A DNA stretch of 32,707 bases from NCBI GenBank assembly GCA_003142535.1, contig PLMQ01000058.1, positions 1 through 32,707 of the forward strand, read 5' to 3'. The position numbers and the translations under genes are program-made. Positions 15,236 through 23,067 of the stretch are shown here, one piece after another (position 1 is the first letter of the stretch; every line of letters starts with the position of its first letter). Below the pieces are notes generated by a model. It did not search any database and was not told where the DNA came from. It worked only from the letters and a program-made list of their open reading frames with translations. The stretch comes from Syntrophaceae bacterium. GTDB taxonomy: Bacteria; Desulfobacterota; Syntrophia; Syntrophales; Smithellaceae.

Positions 15236-16105
15236 CTATTTCAAATATTTCTCCAGAAATTTTTTAACTTGTATAGTTGAATCTTCGGCGGCAGCTTGGT
15301 CGTATTTTAAAGTCCATGGCTCATAGTGATGTTCTTGGTGCCCATAATATATCTTTACAGAGCGTGACCCCGCAAAATCAAAGCCTTGATAGCCAACAGG
15401 ATAAACCTTTAATAAAACTTCGTAAATGTTTTTTTCAGGCGGCACCATTAGATTTTTGCAATCATTTCCTTTTCTCTTTGATGGTCCTTCGCCAATCAGG
15501 ATCATCAAAGGTGTATTAAAATCGATTAATTTTTGGGTGCAAAGGCCATACATATTTACAGCAGCCTGAAATTTATCTTTTTTATTCTGAAGCACGCCGT
15601 AAGATAATGCAATACCACCAAGCCCCCATCCGATAACGGCTATTTTATTGGGATCAACAAAAGGCAGTCCGGCAAGATAGTTTTTCGCATCAAACGCATC
15701 ATCAGCGCGGCTGGAAAAAAGTTCCCATATAATATGCATATCATTATGTGCCGGTTTATGATCATAGAGCGCGATACCCCGCGACCCCAAAGTGTCCACC
15801 AGTAATGTTACATATCCCCAATCTCTAAGCTTTTCCTCCCATTGATAATCACCTGCATTTCTCATCTCTTTATCCAGGAGCATGACAACAGCGGGGAAAG
15901 GGCCATTACCCGTCGGTTTCGTAAGCCAACCTTTTAATTTTGTTTGGTCTGTCGGGAAAATATCCCGGCCATGTCTTTTAAATATTACATTATTATGATC
16001 CTTAATATTGTTTTCCGTCATTATGAGTGGAGAGCAGGAAACGGACACTAAAATAAAAGCTAATAGAAAAAACCGAAACAAATACTGCAATGTTGTCTTC
16101 ATCAT
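15236..16105 (-). CDS. Dienelactone-hydrolase-like exported protein lacking the nucleophile
   Basis: A 289-residue protein. The N-terminus is a signal sequence (KTTLQYLFRFFLLAFILVSVSC) with an imperfect lipobox, so it may be a lipoprotein. The alpha/beta-hydrolase fold of the dienelactone hydrolase family is clear: PAVVMLLDKE, DTLGSRG, DAKNYLAGLPFVDPNKIAVIGWG and a late GHQEHHYEPW carrying the His. At the nucleophile elbow, where relatives have GxCxGG or GxSxGG, this protein reads GWGLGG, so the catalytic Cys/Ser is replaced by Gly. It may be inactive or have another role such as binding. GGAGGG precedes the tandem ATG ATG; the second (16102) has better spacing. The AraC-like regulator lies upstream on the same strand. 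Confidence 0.82.
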   Translation of the reverse strand: MMKTTLQYLFRFFLLAFILVSVSCSPLIMTENNIKDHNNVIFKRHGRDIFPTDQTKLKGWLTKPTGNGPFPAVVMLLDKEMRNAGDYQWEEKLRDWGYVTLLVDTLGSRGIALYDHKPAHNDMHIIWELFSSRADDAFDAKNYLAGLPFVDPNKIAVIGWGLGGIALSYGVLQNKKDKFQAAVNMYGLCTQKLIDFNTPLMILIGEGPSKRKGNDCKNLMVPPEKNIYEVLLKVYPVGYQGFDFAGSRSVKIYYGHQEHHYEPWTLKYDQAAAEDSTIQVKKFLEKYLK

Positions 16106-16320
16106 ATTCCCTCCTTTGAAAGATAGTTTTTAGTATTTCCTTCAATGTGCGCCTATTCGGGTTAACCCCAACATTGCTGCAGATCACGTCATAGATACCC
16201 AAGAATTGATTAGTACCGCAACAATCGCAACTAAACCAATAAAAATGAAACTCCTTTTATTTGATGATTTTGCTCCTTTTGCTTTTTATTATTTATATAT
16301 CTCTTTTTGATTTTCTAAAC

Positions 16321-16357
16321 GTTTCCAATCTTGCTTTTTATTGTTTCCAATCTTGCT
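16321..16357. repeat. Two 15-bp direct repeats, 22 bp apart
   Basis: GTTTCCAATCTTGCT occurs at 16321-16335 and again at 16343-16357. The period of 22 bp (about two helical turns) is typical of paired AraC-family half-sites. They lie about 215 bp upstream of the hydrolase-like gene and just past the end of the AraC-like gene. Nothing else stands out in 16106-16503. Confidence 0.6.
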
Positions 16358-16503
16358 AAAAGACAGATTAGAAAAAGGGAGATACGCAAAGATAAGATTT
16401 TGTATGAAAAAATGGTTGCGTACTTTTCATTTTAAGAAGATAACGGAATACAATAAGAAATCGCGGAACACTACTTGATGAATATCGGGGAGAATGATCT
16501 TTC

Positions 16504-17505
16504 TTATATTAGTTTTATTGGAATGCATAGATCGGCAATCATGTGCTTGAGAGGATGCTCATCATAATCGTTGCAATAAATTTGGTAGGCATGTCGAGTG
16601 TCAATTTTATATCCACTCGAGGGGAGCCAATCAATAAATAATCTTACCCATTCTTCTTCTGTATCGTGTTTATCCGTTTCACAATGATAGACTGCATACT
16701 TCCCACCAGGAATATCACGAATATTTAATCTTTCGTTGATATTAATATATTTTCTAGGTATGGTTAAGCATATATCATAGCTAAATTTTTCAGGAGTAGT
16801 CACGAATCCATCACTATTAAGGACTCCAATAAGTAACGAGTTTTCATTAAGCAATCCTCTTTCTTTTGCCCAGAGAGATATTTTTTTGCGTGCCTGTCTG
16901 TGTTTTTCGTGATCGTGCCCTATGATTCGAATATATGCCAGATGAAAAGATGGCATCTCGACAACATTTACCCGCATGGGTCTCTTTTGTTCCCTAACTT
17001 TTTTTGTCAATGAATTAATCCATTCATGTCCAGTGTCAGAACAATAAATTGTGCGGGGAAGGTCTTCTTTTTCAGAAAGTTTGTTTACAGGACCACCTAT
17101 GCCTCGCATTTTGTACCAATTATATTCCCCTCTGACAAATTTTGGAGAAACATCAAAATGTTTTTTAAAAGCTTTGGTAAAATTTTGCGAACTGGAAAAT
17201 CCGCATTCCAACGCAATTTCTGTAATTGATTTATTTTCTTCTACTCCTAGTTTGAAAAAAGCGAATTCTAGGCGCTGACGTCGGACAAACTCATTGACTG
17301 TTTCTCCCATTTGGTTGTGGAAGATACGATGAAAATGATACTTGGAAAGACAAGCTTCTTTAGCAATTTTTCCCAGATCCAAATTTTCGACAGCATGTGC
17401 CCAAATATAGTCAATCGCGCGATTCACTCTGTAAATATATTCGTATTTGGTCTTATTAGAAATAGTTGTCATAAGGATAAAATTAGCCGGGACTTCCGTA
17501 TTCAA
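16504..17505 (-). CDS. AraC-family regulator with GyrI-like ligand domain
   Basis: A 333-residue protein. Residues about 25-125 hold the two helix-turn-helix motifs of AraC/XylS regulators (KIAKEACLSKYHFHRIF and ITEIALECGFSSSQNFTKAFKKHF). Residues about 175-333 form a GyrI-like (SOUL/BmrR-type) effector-binding domain (VVEMPSFHLAYIRIIG, then GKYAVYHCE). This order matches Rob/SoxS-like regulators that sense small hydrophobic compounds. The start is uncertain: TTG 17505 has AAGGT upstream, whereas ATG 17472 has no visible ribosome site. It lies upstream of the hydrolase-like gene on the same strand, with paired direct repeats between them, so local control is plausible. Confidence 0.88.
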   Translation of the reverse strand: MNTEVPANFILMTTISNKTKYEYIYRVNRAIDYIWAHAVENLDLGKIAKEACLSKYHFHRIFHNQMGETVNEFVRRQRLEFAFFKLGVEENKSITEIALECGFSSSQNFTKAFKKHFDVSPKFVRGEYNWYKMRGIGGPVNKLSEKEDLPRTIYCSDTGHEWINSLTKKVREQKRPMRVNVVEMPSFHLAYIRIIGHDHEKHRQARKKISLWAKERGLLNENSLLIGVLNSDGFVTTPEKFSYDICLTIPRKYININERLNIRDIPGGKYAVYHCETDKHDTEEEWVRLFIDWLPSSGYKIDTRHAYQIYCNDYDEHPLKHMIADLCIPIKLI

Positions 17506-17721
17506 CCGGTTGACCTTGAATCTTTTTGATTTTGTTATGACGTTGCTTATTCACGGCTGAACTATAGGCAACTTGGCCTTTTATGTCAATTAATTATAGG
17601 CCTCAAAATACTGGGCATGGTGTCAATGTTAGTCTTCAGGCGTGAACTGCGTTTATTACCATTTATAATGTTGAATATTTTATCGAGACAGCAATGTGTG
17701 TAGTTCAGGAAGTAATACATG

Positions 17722-17931
17722 TCTCAAAATGAAATGGATTTTATTATCAATTATGGTATTAGAAAAATTATAAAATATTGAATATCGGCCTTAAGTTTGG
17801 CGACTTATACCGTTTCGATTTCGAAGGATAACGAGGCGGCAAGGAGGAAGCGCCGGAGGCGTATTTGAAAATACGTTGAGGACGCTGACGACGCAGCTAA
17901 CAAAGTTAGCCGATGAAAGCGAAATGGTGTA
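17722..17931. repeat. Dispersed repeat R2, copy 2 (most complete)
   Basis: It shares TCAAAATGAAATGG through TTAGCC with copy 1. The core 17809-17928 has imperfect terminal inverted repeats (ACCGTTTCGATTTC against GAAAGCGAAATGGT). A reversed copy is at 27572-27681. The next base after its right end region begins the ketoacyl synthase start codon at 17932. The remaining part of the 17506-17931 gap (17506-17721) shows no recognisable feature. Confidence 0.75.
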
Positions 17932-18930
17932 ATGAAAATTAGAGACATTGCCATCGCCCTGCCCGCAAAAAGGATTGACAACAAATTAATTGCCGAATGG
18001 ACGGGCGGTGATGAGGAATTCATTAAAAATAAAATCGGCATCGAAAGCCGCACTTTTTTAGGCGAGGATGAATCACAAATTGATTTATCCATGCAGGCTT
18101 GTGAAAATTTGTTCGCTAAAAATCCGGAGCTAGCGCGCGATAAAGTCGGGTTGCTGATTGTTGTTACCCAGAATCCTGCCTATAAGCTTCCCCACAGTTC
18201 GGCAATTTTGCAAAATAAATTAGCGCTGAGTGTCAATACCGCCTGTTTTGATATAAATCTGGGCTGTTCGGGATATGTCTATGCTCTGTCGGTGGCTAAA
18301 GCTTTCATGATTGCCGAGAATATTGATGAAGCAATTGTTGTTACCTGCGATCCCTATTCGAAAATTATGGATAAGTCTGATTATGAAACAATCAGTGTTT
18401 TCGGTGATGCGGCGACGGCTACCTGGTTATCCTCCGCAAAAGGTGCTGTTATCGGCATGCTTGATTACGGAACGGATGGTGCCGGGGCGCAGCACTTGAT
18501 GGTCAAATCCGGCGGCAGTATCTTTCCCCATAAGGGCATCTGGCACGAAAATCAAACCGCCGTCAATGCCGATGATTTTCACGTCAAAATGAATGGCCGG
18601 GCAATCTTCAACTTCATGATGAAGCGCGTTCCTTCATCAGTTGATGCTTGTTTGCGGAAAAACGGGTTATCTTTATCCGCCGTTGATTATTTTTTCTTTC
18701 ATCAAGCAAGTAAATATCTGATTGACAACCTGCGGGAAAAAATGAATCTTCCCGAAGATAAAGTACCCGTGGAGATGAAAGATTGCGGCAACACGGTATC
18801 GTCTTCCATCCCTATCCTTATCCATAATTTTATGCTAAGAGGTCTGCTACCCAATAAAAAGTGTCTGATTTGCGGTTTTGGTGTCGGCCTCTCATGGGCG
18901 ACAAATATAATTTCGTTTGGCGGTGAATAA
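17932..18930 (+). CDS. 3-oxoacyl-ACP synthase III (FabH-like)
   Basis: A 332-residue thiolase-fold enzyme of normal FabH length. The catalytic triad is present: Cys112 in LGCSGYVYAL, His257 in FFFHQASKYL and Asn287 in CGNTVSSS. It condenses an acyl-CoA (or acyl-ACP) with malonyl-ACP, initiating a fatty-acid or related chain. The N-terminus MKIRDIAIALPAKRI fits the family, confirming ATG 17932, although no ribosome site is obvious: the 5' region is the end of repeat R2. Its stop overlaps the ACP start by 1 bp, so the two are translationally coupled. No other fatty-acid genes are near, suggesting a special-purpose synthase rather than the housekeeping FabH. Confidence 0.9.
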   Translation: MKIRDIAIALPAKRIDNKLIAEWTGGDEEFIKNKIGIESRTFLGEDESQIDLSMQACENLFAKNPELARDKVGLLIVVTQNPAYKLPHSSAILQNKLALSVNTACFDINLGCSGYVYALSVAKAFMIAENIDEAIVVTCDPYSKIMDKSDYETISVFGDAATATWLSSAKGAVIGMLDYGTDGAGAQHLMVKSGGSIFPHKGIWHENQTAVNADDFHVKMNGRAIFNFMMKRVPSSVDACLRKNGLSLSAVDYFFFHQASKYLIDNLREKMNLPEDKVPVEMKDCGNTVSSSIPILIHNFMLRGLLPNKKCLICGFGVGLSWATNIISFGGE

Positions 18931-19208
18931 TGACGCAGCATGAAGCATTAAATAGCATCACGACCGCGCTGAGAAAGGTTCTCAAGCGCGACAATATTGA
19001 AATAACTCCGGAGACTGACCTGGCGGAGAAAAAAATACTCGATTCCCTGGATAGAATTGTTTTTGTGATGGAATTATCCGAATTGACGGGCAAAGATTTT
19101 CCGGAAGAAATTGATCTGGTCAAGACAGGAATATTGAAAGTACATAATCTGGTAGATTTTTTAACAGGTGTTAAAAACATTTCCGATTTCGCAAATATCA
19201 AGGTTTAA
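18930..19208 (+). CDS. Acyl carrier protein, dedicated partner of the KAS III
   Basis: A 92-residue acidic helical protein with the phosphopantetheine attachment motif LDSLDRI (Ser about 39), followed by the typical second helix (VFVMELSELTGKDFPEE). It carries acyl chains as thioesters. Its first base is the last base of the upstream synthase stop (TAATG), which argues for a matched pair. It diverges from housekeeping ACP in the sequence around the serine (no DSLDxVE), consistent with a specialised pathway. Confidence 0.85.
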   Translation: MTQHEALNSITTALRKVLKRDNIEITPETDLAEKKILDSLDRIVFVMELSELTGKDFPEEIDLVKTGILKVHNLVDFLTGVKNISDFANIKV

Positions 19209-19326
19209 GTCTTCGTCCGCTCATTAGCCTCATTGTAGTTGCGCGACAGAGGGTGACGAGGCAAAAAAGCAACGATTCAATATAACCCATAATAGCAGTA
19301 GGAAACGAGCCGGGCAGGGAAAGTTT

Positions 19327-20592
19327 ATGGGACATCTGGTAGGAAAAGATATCTACAGGAAACTGGGGAAAAAGATCGATGGCCTGAGCCTGCGCGCTCC
19401 TTATACCAAGGCCTTTTCCGCTTTGGTGCACGAATTATACAGTGAAGAAGAAGCGCAATTGATTGTAAAAATGCCTTTTCGGCCTTCGGCAATTAGCAGA
19501 ATTGTGAGGATGACAGGTATCCCTGACGCCAAGTTGCAACTCATGCTGGACAAGCTCTGCGATGCCGGTCTGGTCATGGACATATGGCACCCGCGGAAAA
19601 AGCAATTTATCTATATGCCGATGCCTTTTATTGTCGGTATCTATGAGTTTACGTTGATGCGGACCGGTGATCCCGAAAAAAGCCGTCACTGGGCTCAACT
19701 GCTTAATGCCTATTTAAGCGAAGAGGACTTATACCGCGCCAACATCAGCAAAGGGCAGCAGATAGGGATCATGCGGACGATTCCTCATGATGACGCGAGT
19801 CTACTAAATGATTATGTAGAAATTTTTGATTATCAGCGTGCCCGGACAATTGTTGAACAGGCGAAGGTTTATTCTATCGGGATTTGTTCCTGCCGCCATG
19901 AAGCCATGCACATGAATGAGAAAAAGTGTGATGTTCCTCTGGAGACTTGCTGTTCCTTTGGCCGGTCGGCCGAATATCTTATTCGCCATAAGCTGGCGCG
20001 TCAGGTGGATAAACAGGAAATGCTGGATTCTCTGGCACGCGCGCAGGAATCCGGTCTAGTGCTGAACGGAGAAAATGTAAAGCGCAATATGGAGTATATC
20101 TGCCAGTGCTGCTCCTGCTGCTGTCATCTCATTAAATCAATTAACCAACATGGCTATCAGGGAATTCTGGTAACTTCCGGGTTGCTGCCAGTGCTGAACA
20201 AAGATCTCTGCAAGGGATGTGAAAAGTGCCTGAAAACATGTCCTGTGCACGCCATAAGCAAACAAAAGCTCGAAGAAAAAAAGTTTACGATGCATGTGGA
20301 TGCTGATCGTTGCATCGGTTGCACCGTCTGCCAGTGGGCTTGCACAAATAAAGCTATTCTCATGGGACGCTCCGATAAAAAGGTAATCTATCCAGAAGAC
20401 GGCCTGGAAAAATATATTTTATCCTGTCTGGAGAGAGAAACTCTGCAGAATATACTCTTCGATGAACCGCAAAAAATGACTCATGAATTTATGAGGATTT
20501 TCCTCGGTGCCTTCTTGAGATTGCCGCCTGTTAAGCGCGCGCTTTTGAGTGATGCTTTCCGCTCAAGGTTTCTGAAGATGATTAAGGGATAG
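19327..20592 (+). CDS. Large [4Fe-4S] protein with two ferredoxin clusters and extra cysteine motifs
   Basis: A 421-residue protein. An N-terminal helical/winged-helix-like part (about 20-95) leads to a region with CSCRH (187-191), KCDVPLETCCSFG (about 200-212) and CQCCSCCCH (259-267). Two bacterial-ferredoxin clusters then follow: CKGCEKCLKTCP (295-306) and CIGCTVCQWAC (329-339). Such proteins are common in anaerobic Desulfobacterota and are annotated only as 4Fe-4S ferredoxins. Their partners are not known, and electron transfer is the likely role. AGGGAAAG precedes ATG. It follows the ACP gene by 118 bp and ends 4 bp before the GIY-YIG start, so it may share their transcript. Confidence 0.85.
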   Translation: MGHLVGKDIYRKLGKKIDGLSLRAPYTKAFSALVHELYSEEEAQLIVKMPFRPSAISRIVRMTGIPDAKLQLMLDKLCDAGLVMDIWHPRKKQFIYMPMPFIVGIYEFTLMRTGDPEKSRHWAQLLNAYLSEEDLYRANISKGQQIGIMRTIPHDDASLLNDYVEIFDYQRARTIVEQAKVYSIGICSCRHEAMHMNEKKCDVPLETCCSFGRSAEYLIRHKLARQVDKQEMLDSLARAQESGLVLNGENVKRNMEYICQCCSCCCHLIKSINQHGYQGILVTSGLLPVLNKDLCKGCEKCLKTCPVHAISKQKLEEKKFTMHVDADRCIGCTVCQWACTNKAILMGRSDKKVIYPEDGLEKYILSCLERETLQNILFDEPQKMTHEFMRIFLGAFLRLPPVKRALLSDAFRSRFLKMIKG

Positions 20593-20595
20593 AAA

Positions 20596-21033
20596 TTGCG
20601 AGTAGGAATTACCAAAGCGATGAAATCAAAAAAGACAACATCAAATCACGGGTATGAACCCCAAAGCAAGCTGCGGGGTATTATACCCTCCGCTGCGCGG
20701 GATTGCGAAGTCCGCCGACAGGTGGATTCAACTTACCAATTCCATAGTGCCGCGCATACGGAATTGGAGTTTCACAATAAATCCTGGCTGGTCTATATCT
20801 TGCGCTGTAAGGATAAGAGTTACTATACAGGTATCACCAGTGATATGGAAAAGAGGCTGGCGGCGCATATGGCAGGAACTGCGTCCAGATACACCCGCGC
20901 CAGAAGGCCGGTAAAGCTGCTGGCAACAACCAGGCTCATGTCCCGGAGTGACGCACTGCGCCTGGAAATAAAAATTAAAAAGCACCCGAAGGCAAAGAAA
21001 CTGGCAGTTCTGGCGGCACAATCAAAGATATAA
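20596..21033 (+). CDS. GIY-YIG nuclease-like protein with repeat-derived N-terminus
   Basis: A 145-residue protein. The conserved domain is at residues about 62-140: VYILRCKD, YYTGIT, KRLAAHMAG, SRYTRARRPV, EIKIKKHPKAKK (the UPF0213/YhbQ-like GIY-YIG group). Single-domain members of this group have been linked to DNA/RNA ends and repair. The start is TTG 20596, eight bases after AAGGGA at the end of the upstream gene; ATG 20620 is an alternative. Residues about 17-60 are encoded by dispersed repeat R3 (20646-20775), so the protein carries an extension absent from normal family members of about 85-100 residues. Confidence 0.8.
   Translation: MRVGITKAMKSKKTTSNHGYEPQSKLRGIIPSAARDCEVRRQVDSTYQFHSAAHTELEFHNKSWLVYILRCKDKSYYTGITSDMEKRLAAHMAGTASRYTRARRPVKLLATTRLMSRSDALRLEIKIKKHPKAKKLAVLAAQSKI
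20646..20775. repeat. Dispersed repeat R3, copy B, inside the GIY-YIG gene
   Basis: Core 20729-20775: CAACTTACCAATTCC, a 16-nt spacer, then GGAATTGGAGTTTCAC. The left extension (from ATCACGGGTATGAACCCC) matches the reverse complement of copy A including its CTCCGCTGCG and GTCCGCC blocks. It is open in the reading frame of the GIY-YIG gene. Confidence 0.75.
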
Positions 21034-21089
21034 ATACGAGTGCCAACCCTTCCTGTATTCGGTGTTCGTAAAGTGATAATCGGAAGCAA

Positions 21090-22841
21090 TTACTTGCCGA
21101 TCAAAGATTTCGCCCATCGGGCAGCGCGGATAATTTTATTGATATCCTCGATCATAATCCGATTTTGTTTAATGGAAAAGAGATTCGCTTCGGCGGCAGC
21201 GACAAATACTTTTTCCACTTTGGCAACAGGCACACCGAGGTCATCAGCAATTCTTGCGGCGATTTTATCAATGGAAACCATAAACATTTTTTTGTCACCG
21301 GTTTCGCTCTTTAAAATCAGATACAACTGTTGAAGGACAAAAGGAGTACATTCCATTGTCAGATGCGGGTGAATAAACATGTCCGCCGCTTGCAGCCTGC
21401 GGGTGATTGTAGAAACTATTTTTTCAATATAGGGTGGTAGTTTTTTTAAATTACGGGCAAGATGCTGTTTTGTTAATACGGCAACTTCTGTATCTTCGAG
21501 AGCTTTTACGCTGGCCGAACGTTTGTCATTGGTAATCAGAGCCATTTCTCCCACAATGTCCCCTTCCTGTAGTGTGCTCAACAGGATTTTGGTGCCGCCT
21601 GATTCCTTGAAAACCTGAACGCTGCCTTTGGTGATCAGATAAGCTTCTTCACCCGGTTCTCCTTCCTGCATAAGAAACTGATCGCAGGCAAAGTTTTTCT
21701 TTTCCTGTTTTGACCATTTGCCGGAAATAATATCATCCACATCGGCAATTAATTCTTGCACGCTGTGATAGCGATCTTCTTTTTTGAATGCTGTCGCCTT
21801 CGTTATTATCCGGCATAATTCTTCCGGAATCAGCCTTTCAGGGTTGCGGGTTTGCGGCGGAATCATGTCGCGATGCTCGGCTTTATTAAGAACATCCAGA
21901 ACACTATTTCCCTCATATGGTGGTTCCAGCGTTAACATATGATAAAGAGTTGCGCCCAGTAAAAAAATATCTGTTTGTTTGTCCGGGGCAGCGCTATCCA
22001 CCTTTACTTGTTCTGGAGCCATGTAAGCCGGAGAACCCTGGATAATTTGCCTGTCTCTATTGGAGGCTATGGAAATATCCCTAAGGATTTCCCGGTGAGC
22101 TGAATTTTCTTCCTTTTCCGGATCACCGATATACCGTGCTAAGCCCCAATCCATAACCATGACTTCACCATACTGGCCGACAATTACATTATGGGGCTTA
22201 ATATCCTGATGAATGATATCTTTGGAATGGGCAAAAGCAATGGCATCACAAATCTTCCGGAAAATGTTCAGAAGGTCAAATATACTGAATTCTTCAACAT
22301 ATTCCGGAGTACCTTTTTTTATCTCTTTTATAATATAATTAAGAGGTTCTCCTTCCACCATTTTCATGGTGAAATAAAGCCCCGTTTCATTAGATAATCC
22401 CAGTTCATGAACCGGAACAATATTGGGATGTTCCAGCAAACCGGTAATTTTGGCTTCTTTGATTAATTCATTGAGGGCATCGCGGTCATTTTTCAAAGAC
22501 GGCAGAACAACTTTCATGGCCGCAGGGCGCTGCAAATCCTGGTCGATTACGTTTAATATCGCTCCCATTCCGCCGGAAAATAGTTTTCTCTGAAATTTGT
22601 ATTTATTATCTTTCTCTCTCTTGATTGCTACCCGATAAAGATCTTTTTCGAGATCGGATATACCCAGAAGCCTGAAGTCGGTTTCCGGTATTTGCTCTTC
22701 CGAAGTGCAGCGGTGTGTTTGTTTATAGGTGCTGTAGCTTGCCTCTGATTTTACCTTAATTCCGGCATCCGATATTATTACGGTATCTTCGCAGTTAATA
22801 GTAACTGTCTTATCAATTTTTTTTGTTATCGACATATACAT
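21090..22841 (-). CDS. Ser/Thr protein kinase with C-terminal cyclic-nucleotide-binding domain
   Basis: A 583-residue cytoplasmic protein. The kinase domain (about 82-375) has SGGMG (89-93), catalytic Lys110 in AAMKVV, HQDIKPHN at 211-218 (HRD changed to HQD), DWG at 231-233 in place of DFG, and APE at 275-277. A cNMP-binding domain follows (about 383-480) with an intact phosphate cassette, GEMALITNDKRSASV, keeping the arginine. The last 80 residues resemble a Crp-like winged helix (KIAARIADDLGVPVAKVEKV). It probably couples a nucleotide signal to phosphorylation. ATG 22841 and ATG 22835 are both possible; the second has AGGATG upstream. No membrane segment is seen. It is convergent with the GIY-YIG gene. 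Confidence 0.88.
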   Translation of the reverse strand: MYMSITKKIDKTVTINCEDTVIISDAGIKVKSEASYSTYKQTHRCTSEEQIPETDFRLLGISDLEKDLYRVAIKREKDNKYKFQRKLFSGGMGAILNVIDQDLQRPAAMKVVLPSLKNDRDALNELIKEAKITGLLEHPNIVPVHELGLSNETGLYFTMKMVEGEPLNYIIKEIKKGTPEYVEEFSIFDLLNIFRKICDAIAFAHSKDIIHQDIKPHNVIVGQYGEVMVMDWGLARYIGDPEKEENSAHREILRDISIASNRDRQIIQGSPAYMAPEQVKVDSAAPDKQTDIFLLGATLYHMLTLEPPYEGNSVLDVLNKAEHRDMIPPQTRNPERLIPEELCRIITKATAFKKEDRYHSVQELIADVDDIISGKWSKQEKKNFACDQFLMQEGEPGEEAYLITKGSVQVFKESGGTKILLSTLQEGDIVGEMALITNDKRSASVKALEDTEVAVLTKQHLARNLKKLPPYIEKIVSTITRRLQAADMFIHPHLTMECTPFVLQQLYLILKSETGDKKMFMVSIDKIAARIADDLGVPVAKVEKVFVAAAEANLFSIKQNRIMIEDINKIIRAARWAKSLIGK

Positions 22842-22925
22842 CCTGTTTTGCCGCCATCCGTATCACGACCACCGCTTATGCGGGATAGCCCCACTAAGCT
22901 TCGCCCGCGGGATTAATTCAGCTAA

Positions 22926-22958
22926 CAGATATTACAAACGGTCGCGCAGTAATATCTG
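22926..22958. repeat. 10-bp inverted repeat
   Basis: CAGATATTAC (22926-22935) and its exact complement (22949-22958) surround 13 nt. It lies between the helicase and kinase genes, about 90 bp upstream of the kinase start, beside repeat R3 copy C. It may be part of that repeat or a binding site. Confidence 0.45.
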
Positions 22959-22973
22959 AGTTTCATTAATTCG

Positions 22974-23054
22974 ACCAACCAATTTCAACTTGTGACCTTA
23001 AGGTTACAAGTGACCTTAAGGTTATGCACTGCGCTTTTGCAATTGGGGTCTCAC
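22974..23054. repeat. Dispersed repeat R3, copy C
   Basis: Ends CCAATTTCAACTTGTG and GCAATTGGGGTCTCAC resemble the other R3 copies. The middle holds two 14-bp direct repeats, TGACCTTAAGGTTA, each containing the palindrome AACCTTAAGGTT-type core. Copy D has related ACCTGAAGGTCACAAG and ACCTAAAGGTGACAAG blocks. Confidence 0.65.
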
Positions 23055-23067
23055 TAATAACGGTAAA

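Noticed and set aside
16321-16357. CRISPR-like direct repeats
   Set aside because: Only two copies with a 7-nt spacer and no cas genes; a paired regulator site explains them better.
17805-18092. 95-codon - strand frame over repeat R2 and the synthase start
   Set aside because: Antisense to the ketoacyl synthase and made largely of repeat sequence.
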